A stretch of DNA of 64,000 nucleotides from contig NZ_LISX01000006.1 of NCBI RefSeq assembly GCF_001905465.1, positions 248,001 to 312,000 on the forward strand, given 5' to 3'. Every line of letters starts with the position of its first letter. Positions within the stretch are counted from its first letter, which is position 1. Shown here one piece after another: positions 41,001-60,811 of the stretch. The notes beneath the pieces were generated by a model. The model worked only from the letters and a program-made list of their open reading frames with translations. It had not been told where the DNA came from and searched no databases. This stretch comes from Kitasatospora sp. CB01950. GTDB taxonomy: Bacteria > Actinomycetota > Actinomycetes > Streptomycetales > Streptomycetaceae. Position numbers and translations under genes: made by a program.

Positions 41001-43633
41001 GGCGTGCCGCCGCCGCAGACCGCCGAGCGGTCCACCGGGGCGCCCGCGCTCCACAGCGTGCCCAGGCCGGCCAGCAGGTGGGTGCGGTCGTCGGTGCTGT
41101 CCTTGGGGTGCGGCAGCGAGTCCACCGCGATCCGCTCCGGGCTCCAGGAGTCGTGCTGCTGGGCGAAGCCGGTGAGCGAGCGGCCCGGGCCGACCTCCAG
41201 CAGGAGCAGCTCGGGGTCGTCGAGCAGCAGTCCCAGCGCGTCGCGGAACCGGACGGTGCCGCGCAGGTGCTCGCCCCAGTAGGCGGGGCTGGTGGCCTGC
41301 TCGTCGGTGATCCACTGTCCGGTGAGGCCGGAGCAGAACGGGATCCGCGGGGCCCGCAGTTCGACGGTGCGCACCACGTCGGTGAACGGCCCGACGGCGG
41401 CGTCCATGCTCGCCGAGTGGAAGGCGTGCGAGGTGTACAGCCGGCGGCAGGCGGTGCCGTCGGCGACCAGGCGCTCGCGCAGCCGCTCCACGGCCTCGGC
41501 CGGGCCGGCCGCCACGCAGAGCGCGCCGGAGTTGACGGCGGCGAGGTCCAGTTCGGGCGACTCGGCCAGCAGCGGCGCGAGTTCGGCCTCGGGCAGGAAG
41601 ACGGCGAGCATCTCGCCGGCCGGCATCGACTGCACCAGCCGGCCGCGGGCGGCGACCAGCCTGACCGCGTCGGGCAGCGAGAACACGCCGGCCAGGCAGG
41701 CCGCGACGTACTCGCCGATGCTGTGGCCGGCCATCGCCCGCGGGTGCAGGCCGCGGGACATCCAGAACCTGGCGAGCGCGTACTCGACGAGGAACAGCAC
41801 CGGCTGGGTGGTCTCGGTGCGGGCCAGCGCGGCGGCGGCCTGCTGCGGGTCGGCGTCGGGGCCGGGGAACAGCAGGGTGCGCGGGTCGGCGCCCAGCTCG
41901 GCGGTGAACAGCTCGGCGCAGGCGTCGAGTTCGGCCGCGAACTCGGGCTCCTCGCGGTACAGGCCGTGGGCCATCGCGACGTACTGGGCGCCCTGGCCGG
42001 GGAAGAGGAACGCGACCGGGGCGTCCTCGGCGGCGGCGCGGCCGGTGAGGCGGCGCAGCGCGGCGACGGCGGCCGAACGGCCCTCAGGGCCGGCCGGGGC
42101 GACCACGGCGGCCCGGTGCTCGAAGCCGCGCCGGCGGGCCAGCGTGTGGGCGGCGTCGCCGAGCGGCAACTCGGGCTCGGCGTCCAGCCGTTCGGCGAGC
42201 CGCTCGGCGTTGGCCGCCAGCGCGGCGGGGGTGCGGCCGGAGAGCGTCAGCAGTTCGGCGCGCCCGGTGGTCGCCGGGGCGGCGGGCGGCTCGGCGGCTT
42301 CCTGGAGCACCACGTGCACGTTGGTGCCGCCGATGCCGAAGGCGCTCACCCCGGCCCGGCGCGGGTGCTCGGCGGCCGGCCACTCCCGCAGCTCGGTGGG
42401 GACGTAGAACGGGCCGGTCTCCAGTTCCAGGCCCGGGTTGGGCGCGTCGAAGTTGACGGTCGGCGGGATCGCCCGGTGGCGCAGCGCCAGCACCGTCTTG
42501 ATGAACGCGGTGACGCCGGCGGCGGCGTCCAGGTGGCCGACGTTGCCCTTCACCGCGCCGAGCGCGCAGTAGCCGGTCTCCTCGGTGGCCTCGGGGTGCA
42601 GCCGGTACGCCTGGCGCAGCGCGGCGACCTCGATCGGGTCGCCGAGCGCGGTGCCGGTGCCGTGCGCCTCGACGTAGCCGATGGTGCGCGGGGCGACCCC
42701 GGCGACGGCCAGTGCCTCGGCGATCACCTCGGCCTGCCCGTCGACGCTGGGCGCGGTGTAACCGGCCTTCAGCGCACCGTCGTTGTTGATCGCGCTGCCC
42801 AGCACCACGGCCTGGACGGCGTCCCGGGCGTCGCGGGCGTCGGCCAGCCGGCGCAGCACCACCACGCCGGCGCCGTTGCCCGGCACCGTGCCGCCGGCCG
42901 CGGCGTCGAACGGGCGGCAGTGGCCGTCGGCGGAGAGGATGCCGCCCTGCTCGTAGAGGTGGCCGCCGGCCAGCGGGCTGCTCACCGAGACGCCGCCGGC
43001 CAGCGCGATGTCGCACTCCCCGGACAGCAGGCTCTGGCAGGCCAGGTGGACGGCCGTCAGCGAGGTGGAGCAGGCGGTCTGCACGGTGATGCCGGGGCCG
43101 CGCAGGCCCAGCTTGTAGGAGACCCGGGTGGCCAGGAAGTCCTTGTCGGAGGCGAGCAGGGTGCGGTGGATGCCGCTCTCCTCCAGCGCCTCCGGGTCGC
43201 CCGGCAGGTTGCGCAGCAGGTAGGAGTTGAGGCTCGCGCCGGCGAAGACGCCGATCCGGCCGGTGAAGGTGCGCGGGTCGCAGCCGGCCGCCTCCAGCGC
43301 CTCGAAGGCGCACTCCAGGAAGACCCGCTGCTGCGGGTCGAGGAGTTCCGCCTCGCGGGGGCTGAAGCCGAAGAAGCCGGCGTCGAAGCGGTCGGCGTCG
43401 GCCAGCACCCCCTTGGCCTTGACGTAGTCGGGCCGGCGCAGCAGCTCCGGGTCGACGCCGGAGGCCAGCAGCTCCTCGTCGGTGAGGGCGGAGACGGTCT
43501 CCCGGCCCGCGGCGAGCTGCTGCCACAGCGACTCGACGTCGGGGGCGCCGGGGAACCGTCCGGCCATGCCGATGACGGCGACGTGCTCGTCCTGCTCGTC
43601 GTGCGTGAAGTCGGTCTCGTACACGTCCATCAC
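38096..43633 (-). CDS. PKS module KS-AT-KR-DH-T (inverted KR/DH order)
   Basis: 1845 residues. KS about 13-435 has active Cys in QTACSTSLT (about 188). AT about 545-850 shows GHSIGEYVA (about 637) and SHAFHS, which indicates malonyl-CoA. KR follows (GGFGGVG about 1148, YAAAN about 1287). DH comes after it, with HRIMGHGLVP (about 1366) and HPALLD (about 1535). The carrier domain DDFFALGGHSLAAVQ (about 1756) is of peptidyl type. The usual order is DH before KR. The module adds one malonate to a serine-bearing chain and would leave an alpha,beta-double bond. With loss of the serine OH this would give the 4-amino-2,4-pentadienoyl unit (inference). The GTG at 43633 overlaps the previous TGA; ATG 43630 is the alternative start. 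Confidence 0.93.
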
Positions 43634-46600
43634 CTGTCACTTGCGTCAGTTGCGGGGGTGCTGCGGCCGCGGCGCACGGCGGCGCGCTTTCGGCGGATCG
43701 CGGCGCGGTCCCGGGCCGCGCCCAGCAGCGAGTCGTCCTGGCGGCCGGACCGCTCCAGGTGGCCGGCCAGCGAGGCGACCGTGGGGTGCTGGAACAGCTC
43801 CACCATCGACAGCTCGTGGCCGGTCCGGGCCAGTCGGGCGCGCAGTTCGACCATCAGCAGCGAGTGGCCGCCGAGGTCGAAGAAGTTGTCGTCCCGGCCG
43901 ACCCGCCGGGCGCCGAGCAGCTCGCGCCACAGCCCGGCCAGGGTCTCCTCCAGGCCGGCCCCGGGCGCGGTGTAGCTGCTCGCCAACTCCGGTCGGTCGG
44001 CGGGCGGTTCGGGCAGCGCCCGGCGGTCGGTCTTGCCGCTGACGGTCAGCGGGAAGGCGTCCAGCACCATGAAGGCGGACGGCACCATGTACTCGGGCAG
44101 CCGCTCCTTGAGGAAGGAGATCAGCCCGCCGGTGGCCGGGGCGTCGCCCTCGGCGGTCAGGTGGGCGACCAGCCGGACGTCCCCGGCGGCCTGCCGGCGG
44201 GCCGTCACCACGGCCTCGCGGACCTGCGGGTGGCCGGTCAGCACGGACTCGATCTCGCCGAGCTCGATCCGCAGCCCGCGCAGCTTGACCTGGTGGTCGA
44301 GCCGGCCGAGGTACTCGATGGCCCCGTCGGAGCGCAGCCGGGCCAGGTCGCCGGTCTTGTAGAGCCGGGCGCCCGGCGCGGGGTCGAACGGGTCGGGGAC
44401 GAACCGCTCCGCGGTGCGCCCGGGGTCGCCGAGGTAGCCGCGGGCCAGGTTGTCGCCCGCGATGTGCAGTTCCCCGGCGACGCCCGACGGGACCGGCCGC
44501 AGCGCCCGGTCCAGCACGTACATCCGGGTGTTGGCGATCGGGTGGCCGATCGGCACCGGCCGCGGGTCGTCGTCCCGGCGGCAGGCCCAGGCGGTGACGT
44601 CCACGGCGGCCTCGGTCGGCCCGTACAGGTTGTGCAGTTCGGCGCCGGAGCGGGCGAAGAACCGGTCCTGGAGGCTGCGCGGCAGCGCCTCGCCGCTGCA
44701 CATCACGCGGCGCAGCGCGGTGCACTCCTCGACGCCGGGCTCCTGCACGAACGCCTGCAGCATGGACGGCACGAAGTGCGCCGTGGTGACGGCCTCCTCG
44801 CGGATCGTCCGCACCAGGTACTGCGGGTCGCGGTGCCCGTCCGGCCGGGCCACCACCAGGGTGGCGCCGGCCATCAGCGGCCAGAAGAACTCCCAGACCG
44901 AGACGTCGAAGGAGAACGGCGTCTTCTGCAGCACCCGGTCGGTGCCGTCCAGCCGGTAGGCGTCCTGCATCCACAGCAGCCGGTTGCGGATGCCGGCGTG
45001 CACGTTGACGACGCCCTTGGGGCGGCCGGTGGAGCCGGAGGTGAAGATGACGTACGCGGCGTGCTCGCCGGACAGTTCGACGTTCGGGTCGGTGTCGGTG
45101 CCGCCGGCGGCGTGGTCCTCGACCAGCAGCACGGTCGCGGAGCCGGTGTCCGGCAGCCGGTCGCGGACGTGGCGCTGGGTGAGCAGCACCGGCACCGGGG
45201 CGTCCTCCAGCATGCCGGCCAGCCGCTGGGCGGGCTGGCCCGGGTCCAGCGCGACGTAGGCGCCGCCCGCCTTGAGCACCGCCAGCAGCGCGACCACCAG
45301 CTCGATCGAGCGTTCCATGGCGACGCCGACCAGCGTGTCGGGGCCGGTGCCGAGCCGGATCAGGGTGTGCGCGAGCCGGTTGGCGCGCCGGTTGAGCTCC
45401 GCGTAGTCGATGCTCTCGCCCTCGAAGCGGAGCGCCTCGGCGTCCGGGGTGCGGTGCGCCTGCTGCTGGAAGACCTCGTGGATCCAGCCGACGCCCGGCC
45501 AGGTGCGGGCGGTGTCGTTGCCCGCCGCCAGCACCTGCCGGCGCTCGTCGGCGTCCAGCAGCTCCAGCTCGGCCACCGGGGTGTCGGGGGCGGCGACCAC
45601 CAGTTCGGCGAGGCGCCGGAAGTGCCGGGCCATCCGGGCCATGGTGTCGGGCTCGAAGAGGTCGCGGTCGTACTCGAACCAGCCGCTCAGCGCGCCGTCC
45701 CGGGCGAAGGACTGGAACTCCAGGTCGAACCGGGCGCCCTGGGCGGGCAGTTCCAGGCGCTCCAGCCGCAGCCCGCCGATCCGGCGGGCCGCCACCGGGT
45801 CGTCCTGGTAGGAGAAGCAGCTCTGGAAGATCGGCGGGCGGCTGAGGTCGCGCTCCGGGCGCAGTTCCTCCACCAGCCGTTCGAACGGCACGTCCTGGTG
45901 CGCGTACAGCCCGAGGCAGGCCTCCCGCACCCGGCCCAGCGCGGTGCGGAACGACGGGTCGCCGGCCAGGTCGACCCGCACCGGCAGGGTGTTGACGAAG
46001 AAGCCGATCAGCGGCTCCAGTTCGGCCCGCTCCCGGCCGGCGGTGGGCACCCCCACCACCACGTCGCGCTGGCCGCTCCAGCGGTGCAGCAGCACGTGGA
46101 AGAGCGCCAGCAGCACCATGTACGTGGTGGCGCCGTCGGCCCGGCCGAGCGCGGCGAGTTCGGCCATCAGCGGCCGCTCCAGCTCCACCGGGCAGGACGC
46201 GCCGTTGAAACCCTGCACCGGCGGGCGCGGCCGGTCGGTGGGCAGCGTCAACTGCGCGGGGGCGCCCGCCAGGTGCTCGCGCCAGTGGGCGAGGTGGTCG
46301 GCCCGGCCGGCGGCCCCGGCCTGCTTCTGCTGCCAGGCCGCGAAGTCGCCGTACTGGATCGGCAGGCCCGGCAGCGGGGACGGCCGGCCCGCGCCGAACG
46401 CCTCGTAGAGGGTGCCCAGTTCGGTGATCAGCAGGCCCATCGACCAGCCGTCCGAGACCAGGTGGTGCATGGCCACCGCCAGCACCTGGTCCTGCGGGCC
46501 CAGGTGCAGCACCCGCAGCCGCAGCAGCGGGCCGGCCGCCAGGTCGAACGGTCCCTCGACGGCCGCGGCGATCGCGTCCTCCAGCGGCTGCCCCTCGGCG

Positions 46601-46965
46601 GCGGGCAACTCGGCGAAGTCCAGCGGCAGTTCGGGGCGGACGACCTGCACCGGGCGGCCGTCGCGCAGTTCGAAGACGGTCCGCAGCGACTCGTGCCGGC
46701 GCACCACCTCGGCCGCCGCCGAGCGCAGCACCGCGGTGTCCAGGGCGCCGCGCAGCCGCACCGCGCCCAGGATGGTGTAGGCCAGGTTGCCGGGGCGCAG
46801 CTGCTCGAAGAACCAGATGCCCTGCTGGGTCACGGACAGCGGGAAGACGGTGCCGGCCTCGGCCCGCTCCTTCAGCAGCCGCTCGTACGCGGCCCGCCGC
46901 TCGGCCGGCAGCGCCGCCAACTTGCTTTGCAGCGCGGCGAGTTTGGTGTCCAGGGTGTCGGTCAT
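43630..46965 (-). CDS. Single-module NRPS, C-A(Ser)-T
   Basis: 1111 residues. The condensation domain about 35-460 carries MHHLVSDGWS (about 170). The adenylation domain about 490-990 includes FTSGSTGRPKG and gives the pocket code DVWHMSLVD(K), one change from the classical serine code DVWHLSLVDK. The thiolation domain DDNFFDLGGHSLLMVEL has its Ser near 1032. The N-terminus is a charged helix (LAALQSKLAALPAERRAAYE), probably docking to the upstream ACP. It accepts the beta-hydroxy acyl chain from the PKS and attaches serine. The ATG overlaps the upstream PKS stop (ATGA). Confidence 0.93.
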   Translation of the reverse strand: MTDTLDTKLAALQSKLAALPAERRAAYERLLKERAEAGTVFPLSVTQQGIWFFEQLRPGNLAYTILGAVRLRGALDTAVLRSAAAEVVRRHESLRTVFELRDGRPVQVVRPELPLDFAELPAAEGQPLEDAIAAAVEGPFDLAAGPLLRLRVLHLGPQDQVLAVAMHHLVSDGWSMGLLITELGTLYEAFGAGRPSPLPGLPIQYGDFAAWQQKQAGAAGRADHLAHWREHLAGAPAQLTLPTDRPRPPVQGFNGASCPVELERPLMAELAALGRADGATTYMVLLALFHVLLHRWSGQRDVVVGVPTAGRERAELEPLIGFFVNTLPVRVDLAGDPSFRTALGRVREACLGLYAHQDVPFERLVEELRPERDLSRPPIFQSCFSYQDDPVAARRIGGLRLERLELPAQGARFDLEFQSFARDGALSGWFEYDRDLFEPDTMARMARHFRRLAELVVAAPDTPVAELELLDADERRQVLAAGNDTARTWPGVGWIHEVFQQQAHRTPDAEALRFEGESIDYAELNRRANRLAHTLIRLGTGPDTLVGVAMERSIELVVALLAVLKAGGAYVALDPGQPAQRLAGMLEDAPVPVLLTQRHVRDRLPDTGSATVLLVEDHAAGGTDTDPNVELSGEHAAYVIFTSGSTGRPKGVVNVHAGIRNRLLWMQDAYRLDGTDRVLQKTPFSFDVSVWEFFWPLMAGATLVVARPDGHRDPQYLVRTIREEAVTTAHFVPSMLQAFVQEPGVEECTALRRVMCSGEALPRSLQDRFFARSGAELHNLYGPTEAAVDVTAWACRRDDDPRPVPIGHPIANTRMYVLDRALRPVPSGVAGELHIAGDNLARGYLGDPGRTAERFVPDPFDPAPGARLYKTGDLARLRSDGAIEYLGRLDHQVKLRGLRIELGEIESVLTGHPQVREAVVTARRQAAGDVRLVAHLTAEGDAPATGGLISFLKERLPEYMVPSAFMVLDAFPLTVSGKTDRRALPEPPADRPELASSYTAPGAGLEETLAGLWRELLGARRVGRDDNFFDLGGHSLLMVELRARLARTGHELSMVELFQHPTVASLAGHLERSGRQDDSLLGAARDRAAIRRKRAAVRRGRSTPATDASDR

Positions 46966-49900
46966 CGGGTCTCTCCTCGGCCCGGCGCCTCCGCGGAGAA
47001 CTCGGGCAGGCTGTCGGGCAGGCTGTCGATCTCGGCGAGCAACCGGTCGGCCAGGTCCTCCAGTCGGTCGGCGCGGCCGATCGCCGGGGCGGCGGAGGCC
47101 GGGGCGGCATCGGTCAGCGCCTCGGCGACCAGGCGCTCCGCCAGCGAGCGCACGGTGGCGCCCTTGAGGAAGTCGGAGATCGGCAGGTTGACGCCGAGCG
47201 CCTGGTCGATGGCGTTGCGCAGTTCCACGGCCATCAGCGAGTCGAGGCCGAGGCCGATCAGCGGCGTCTGCGGGTCCAGCGCCTCGGGGCCGGCGCCGAG
47301 CACCGCGGCCACCGCGGTCAGCAGCTGCGCGGCCAGCGCGGCGGAGCGCTCCGGCGCGGGCAGCGCGGCCAGTTCCTCGCGGCCGGGCAGCACCGGGCCG
47401 CCGCGCCGGGCGGACCGGGAGCCCGTCGAACCGTCGGCGGCGCCGACCAGCTCGGTCAGCAGGCGCGAGCCGGAGACCTCCTGGTAGCGGCGGCCCCACT
47501 CGTCCCAGTCCACCGGGACGACGGCCAACCGGTCGGCGTCGTGGCCGAGCAGCCGGTGCAGCACCCGCAGCGCCTGGGCCGGGCGCAGGGTGCCCATGCC
47601 GCGGCTCGGGCCGGAGGTCTCCTCGGCCTTCCGGGCCGCCATGCCGGTGTCCTCCCAGATGCCCCAGTCGATCGCCAGGGCCGGCCGGCCGGCGGCCCGG
47701 CGCAGCTCGGCGAGCGCGCCGAGGAAGGCGTTCGCGGCGGCGTAGGCGGCCACGTACGGGGAGCTGAGCACCGCGCTGGTCGAGGAGCAGAGCACGAAGA
47801 AGTCCAACTCCCGCTCCGCGAAGGCCTGGTGCAGCACCCAGGCGCCGAGCGCCTTGGGGCGCAGCTGGCGGTCCAGCTCGGCGGCGTCCAGCTCGGCCAG
47901 CGGCACCATCGCGCCGACGCCGGCGGCGTGCAGCACGCCGCGGACCGGCGGGCGGCCCTCGCGCTCCTCCTGGGCCAGGAAGGCCTGCACGGCCGCCCGG
48001 TCGGCGACGTCCAGCGACACCAGGCGGACGTTGGCGCCGAGCGCCTCCAGCTCGCGCACCGCGGCCGCCCGGTCGGCGAACGGGTGCTCGGCAGGCAGCG
48101 CGGACCACTCGCCGCGCGGCGGCACGGCGGAGCGGCCGACCAGCACCAGGTGCCGGGCGCCGGCCCGGGCCAGCGAGCGGGCGGTGGCCAGGCCGACGCC
48201 GCCCAGGCCGCCGGTGATCAGGTAGGAGGCGTCGCGCCGCCAGCGGACCGGGCGGTCCGGGCCGGACTCGGCCGGCTCCCGGACCAGGCGGGCCGCGTGC
48301 CGCACCCCGTCGCGCAGCGCGATCTGGTCCTCGCCGTCGGCGTCGCGGCGGGTGACGGCGTCCAGCAGCTGCTCGGCGCCGTCGGCCGGCCGCTGCTGCG
48401 GGTCGAGGTCGACCAGGCCGCCCCAGGCGGCGGTCTGCTCGGCCTGGAGCGAGCGGCCCAGGCCCCACAGGGCGGCGGCGAGCGGGGCGGGACCGGTCGG
48501 CTCGCCGCCGACCCGGACGCCGCCGCGGGTGACCAGCCAGAGGCGGGCCGCCCGGCCGTCCAGCGCCTGCGCGGTGCGGACGGCGGCCAGCACGCCGGTC
48601 CAGCTGCCGTCGGCCGGGTCCTGCGCGTCGAGGCCGGCCGGCTGCACCACCTCGACGCGGCCGCCGTGCCGGGCCGTCAGCTCGTCCACCAGGCGGGCCA
48701 GGTCGGCGGGCCGGTCGGCGCGGATCTCGGCGGTGGCGGACCCGGCGGTGTGCCGGTAGTCGGCGCCGGCGCGGACCAGGACGCACGGCTCGCCGCGTCG
48801 GGCGACGGCTTCGGCGAGCCGCTCGGCGAAGCCGGAGCCGTCGGGGTCGGAGCCGCCGGGGTCGGAGCCGCCGGCCAGCAGCACCCAGCCGCGGGCCTCG
48901 GCGGCCGGGGCCCCGGCGGCGTCGGCGGCGTCGGCGAGGGGTCGCCAGGCCAGGCGGTGCAGCAGGCTCCCGTCGTCCATCTCGTCCTGCTCGGCGGCCT
49001 GCTCCTCGGCGCTCTCCGGCAGGTCGGCGTCCGCGGGGCGGCGCTCCCGCCGACACGGCGTGGGCTCGAACGGGTAGCCGGGCAGCGCCACCCGGGCGCG
49101 CCGGTAGTCGCGGTCGAAGCCCTGCCAGTCCAGGTCGGTGCCGCGGGTGTACAGCTCGGCGACACCGGACAGCAGCACCTCCCAGTCGTCGTGCTTGGGC
49201 CGCAGGCTGGGCAGCAGCAGGGTGTCGTCGTCGGCGGGCAGGCTGTCGCTGATCAGGCCGAGCAGGGTCGGCGCCGGGCCCATCTCGACGAAGGTGCGGT
49301 AGCCGAGCTTGCGCAGGGTGCCCACGCCGGAGGCGAAGCGCACGGCGCGGCGGGCGTGCCGCACCCAGTACTCGGCGTCCGGCGCCTCCGCCCAGTCCCA
49401 CAGCTCGCCGGTCACGTTGGAGATCAGCGGGATCTGCGGCGGCCGGAAGTCCACCCGCAGCGCGGCCTGCCGCAGCGGCTCCAGGAGCGGTTCCATCAGC
49501 GGGGAGTGCGAGGCGGTGGTGATGTGCAGCCGCTTGGCCTGCACGCCGAGCGCGGTGAAGTGCGCGCAGACCAGGTCGACCAGCGCGGCGTCGCCCGAGA
49601 TCGTGGTGTTGGCGGGGCCGTTGACGGCGCCGACGGCGATCCGGTCGGGGTCGTCGGCGATCTCCATCAGGGCCTCGGCGACCTCCATCTCGGAGGCGAA
49701 GACGGTGGCCATCGCGCCGGTGCCGGACAGCGACTCCATCCGCTTGGAACGCTCGACGGCCAGCATCAGGCCGTCCTCCAGGCTCATCACGCCGGCCACG
49801 CAGGCGGCGACGTACTCGCCGAGGCTGTGCCCGAGCACCGCGCCCGGCTCCACGCCCCACGAGCGCCACATCTCGGACATCGCGAACTCGACGGCGAACA

Positions 49901-51788
49901 GCGCGGGTTGGGCGTATCCGGTGCGCTGGATCAGGTCGCGCTCGGACTCCTCGGGGTAGAGGTAGGAGAGCAGCGGGCGGTCCAGCAGCGGGCGCAGGAT
50001 CGCGTCGCAGCGGTCGATCGCCCGGCGGAAGGTGGGCTGCTGCTCGTAGAGCGCGCGGGCCATCCCGGGGCGCTGCGGGCCCTGGCCGGTGAAGAGGAAG
50101 ACCACCTCGGAGGGCTCGGTCGCACCGGCCGCCGGCAGCCCCTCCTCGACCAGCTCGGCCAGCCGCTCGGCGGCCTGGGCGCGGTCGGCGCCGACCACGG
50201 CGAGCCGGTGCCGGAAGTGCGAGCGGCCGGTGGCGGCCGAGTGGCACAGGTCGGCCAGCGGCGTGGCGTCGGACGCGGTCAGCCGTTCCCGGTAGCGCTC
50301 GGCCAGGCGCAGCAGCGCGGCGTCGCTCTTGGCGGAGAGCGGCAGCACGGACAGCGGGCGGTCCGCCCCGTCCTGCCCGGTCTGCCCGTCCTGCCCGGTC
50401 CCCGGGGTCCCCGGACGGGCCGGGGCCTGCTCGACGATCAGGTGCGCGTTGGTGCCGCTGAAGCCGAAGGCGCTGATGCCCGCGGTCCGGGGGCCGCCGG
50501 TGGCCGGCCAGGCGGTGCGGCCGGTGGGCACCTCGAAGGTGGTGCCGTCGAACGAGACGTTCGGGTTGAGCTTCTTGAAGTGGACGGTGCCGGGGATCTC
50601 GTCGTTGCGCAGCGCCAGGATCACCTTGAGCAGGCCCGCGATGCCGGCCGCCGCCTCCGGGTGGCCGATGTTGGTCTTGCACGAGCCCAGGTAGACCGGG
50701 TTGCCCTCGGGGCGGCCGTAGACGTCGGCCAGCGCCTCCACCTCGATCGGGTCGCCGAGCAGGGTGCCGGTGCCGTGCGCCTCGATCAGCGAGACCTGCT
50801 CGGGCCGGACGCCCGCGGCGGCCAGCGCGGCCCGCAGCACGTCGCGCTGGGCGGAGCCGTTGGGGGCGGTGAGGCCGGCGCTGCGTCCGTCCTGGTTGAC
50901 GGCGCCGCCGCGGATCACCGCCAGCACGGTGTCGCCGTCGCGCTCGGCGTCGGACAGCCGCTTGAGCACCACCACGCCGCAACCCTCGCTGCGGACATAG
51001 CCGTTGGCGTCGGCGTCGAAGGCCTTGCAGCGGCCGTCCGGCGAGACCATCCGGCCGAACTGGGTGAACGAGACGCTGGGCAGCGGCGACAGCACCGCGT
51101 TGACGCCGCCGGTGAGGGCGGTGTCGCACTCGCGGTTGCGCAGGCTCTGGCAGGCCTGGTGGACGGCGACCAGCGAGGAGGAGCAGGCGGTGTCCACCGC
51201 GACGCTCGGGCCGTGCAGGTCGAGCACGTAGGAGAGCCGGCCGGTGAGCACGCTGTGCGCCGAGCCGGTGCTGGCGTAGGCGCTGAAGTCCAGCGGGCCG
51301 CGCAGGTGTTCGGTGGCGAAGTCCCAGCTGGAGACGCCCATGAAGACGCCGGTCCGGCTGCCCGCCAGCGAGCTGGGCGCGATGCCCGCGTTCTCCAGCG
51401 CCTCCCAGGTCACCTCCAGGCTGATCCGCTGCTGCGGGTCCATGAGCAGGGCCTCGCGGCGCGAGATGCCGAAGAAGTCGTGGTCGAAGCGGTCGACGTG
51501 GTCGAGGAAGCCGCCCCAGCGGGTGGCCATCCTGCCCGGGCGCGGCTCGCCCTCGTGGTGGAAGGCGTCGGCGTCCCAGCGGTCCGCGGGGATCTCGCTC
51601 ACCGCGTCGATGCCCTGCCGGAGGATCTCCCAGTAGCTGTCCGCGTCCACGGCGCCGCCGGGGAGGCGGAGGCCCAGGCCGACCACGGCGATGGGTTCGG
51701 TGCGGGCGCCGGAGAGCTCGTCGATGCGGCGCTGCATCTTCTCCATGGCCAGATAGGCGCGCTTGAGGGTGTCGTTCGTCGCGGTCAT
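46962..51788 (-). CDS. PKS module KS-AT-KR-ACP
   Basis: 1608 residues from the ATG at 51788; a TTG at 51794 overlapping the previous stop is the alternative. A coiled-coil docking segment (LKRAYLAMEKMQRRIDEL) precedes KS (Cys in VDTACSSSL, about 199). AT about 560-880 has GHSLGEYVA and, at the specificity site, TASHSPLM, closer to the YASH of methylmalonyl than to the HAFH of malonyl domains. KR has GGLGGVG (about 1194) and the S/Y/N residues in CSSTSAVL...YAAAN. ACP reads GLGLDSLMAVELRN (about 1515). With KR but no DH it should yield a beta-hydroxy acyl chain, 2-methyl if methylmalonyl is used. That hydroxyl is the likely nucleophile for ring closure (inference). Confidence 0.93.
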   Translation of the reverse strand: MTATNDTLKRAYLAMEKMQRRIDELSGARTEPIAVVGLGLRLPGGAVDADSYWEILRQGIDAVSEIPADRWDADAFHHEGEPRPGRMATRWGGFLDHVDRFDHDFFGISRREALLMDPQQRISLEVTWEALENAGIAPSSLAGSRTGVFMGVSSWDFATEHLRGPLDFSAYASTGSAHSVLTGRLSYVLDLHGPSVAVDTACSSSLVAVHQACQSLRNRECDTALTGGVNAVLSPLPSVSFTQFGRMVSPDGRCKAFDADANGYVRSEGCGVVVLKRLSDAERDGDTVLAVIRGGAVNQDGRSAGLTAPNGSAQRDVLRAALAAAGVRPEQVSLIEAHGTGTLLGDPIEVEALADVYGRPEGNPVYLGSCKTNIGHPEAAAGIAGLLKVILALRNDEIPGTVHFKKLNPNVSFDGTTFEVPTGRTAWPATGGPRTAGISAFGFSGTNAHLIVEQAPARPGTPGTGQDGQTGQDGADRPLSVLPLSAKSDAALLRLAERYRERLTASDATPLADLCHSAATGRSHFRHRLAVVGADRAQAAERLAELVEEGLPAAGATEPSEVVFLFTGQGPQRPGMARALYEQQPTFRRAIDRCDAILRPLLDRPLLSYLYPEESERDLIQRTGYAQPALFAVEFAMSEMWRSWGVEPGAVLGHSLGEYVAACVAGVMSLEDGLMLAVERSKRMESLSGTGAMATVFASEMEVAEALMEIADDPDRIAVGAVNGPANTTISGDAALVDLVCAHFTALGVQAKRLHITTASHSPLMEPLLEPLRQAALRVDFRPPQIPLISNVTGELWDWAEAPDAEYWVRHARRAVRFASGVGTLRKLGYRTFVEMGPAPTLLGLISDSLPADDDTLLLPSLRPKHDDWEVLLSGVAELYTRGTDLDWQGFDRDYRRARVALPGYPFEPTPCRRERRPADADLPESAEEQAAEQDEMDDGSLLHRLAWRPLADAADAAGAPAAEARGWVLLAGGSDPGGSDPDGSGFAERLAEAVARRGEPCVLVRAGADYRHTAGSATAEIRADRPADLARLVDELTARHGGRVEVVQPAGLDAQDPADGSWTGVLAAVRTAQALDGRAARLWLVTRGGVRVGGEPTGPAPLAAALWGLGRSLQAEQTAAWGGLVDLDPQQRPADGAEQLLDAVTRRDADGEDQIALRDGVRHAARLVREPAESGPDRPVRWRRDASYLITGGLGGVGLATARSLARAGARHLVLVGRSAVPPRGEWSALPAEHPFADRAAAVRELEALGANVRLVSLDVADRAAVQAFLAQEEREGRPPVRGVLHAAGVGAMVPLAELDAAELDRQLRPKALGAWVLHQAFAERELDFFVLCSSTSAVLSSPYVAAYAAANAFLGALAELRRAAGRPALAIDWGIWEDTGMAARKAEETSGPSRGMGTLRPAQALRVLHRLLGHDADRLAVVPVDWDEWGRRYQEVSGSRLLTELVGAADGSTGSRSARRGGPVLPGREELAALPAPERSAALAAQLLTAVAAVLGAGPEALDPQTPLIGLGLDSLMAVELRNAIDQALGVNLPISDFLKGATVRSLAERLVAEALTDAAPASAAPAIGRADRLEDLADRLLAEIDSLPDSLPEFSAEAPGRGETR

Positions 51789-51790
51789 GG

Positions 51791-60541
<8,751 letters not shown>

Positions 60542-60663
60542 CTTTCGCTCCAGGAATTCAGGTTGCCCAGTGGCTGCCTCCGGCGGGTCGTCTGGGAATT
60601 CCCGCTCCTCGGCGCCCGCAGCTTATTGGCGCACTTTGTCAGGTGTCTTCGGCATAACGGTCG

Positions 60664-60719
60664 AACCTTTTTGCGTCGTCCGTTTGATTCAGTCGGTCCG
60701 GAAACTCCACCAAAAGGTT
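60664..60719. promoter_or_regulatory. Inverted repeat in the control region of the PKS-NRPS operon
   Basis: AACCTTTT (60664-60671) and AAAAGGTT (60712-60719) face each other about 123-178 bases upstream of the initiation gene, in a locally AT-richer patch of this GC-rich genome. It may be a regulator site. The rest of 60542-60811 shows no reading frame; a confident -35/-10 pair was not found. Confidence 0.35.
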
Positions 60720-60811
60720 GAGACGCGGCCGGGGCGGTCAACATCTGATGGGACGCGGGCAGCCGGAGCGGCTCGGCGCTCCGGCGGAGCCGCGGCCGTC
60801 CACGAAAACGA

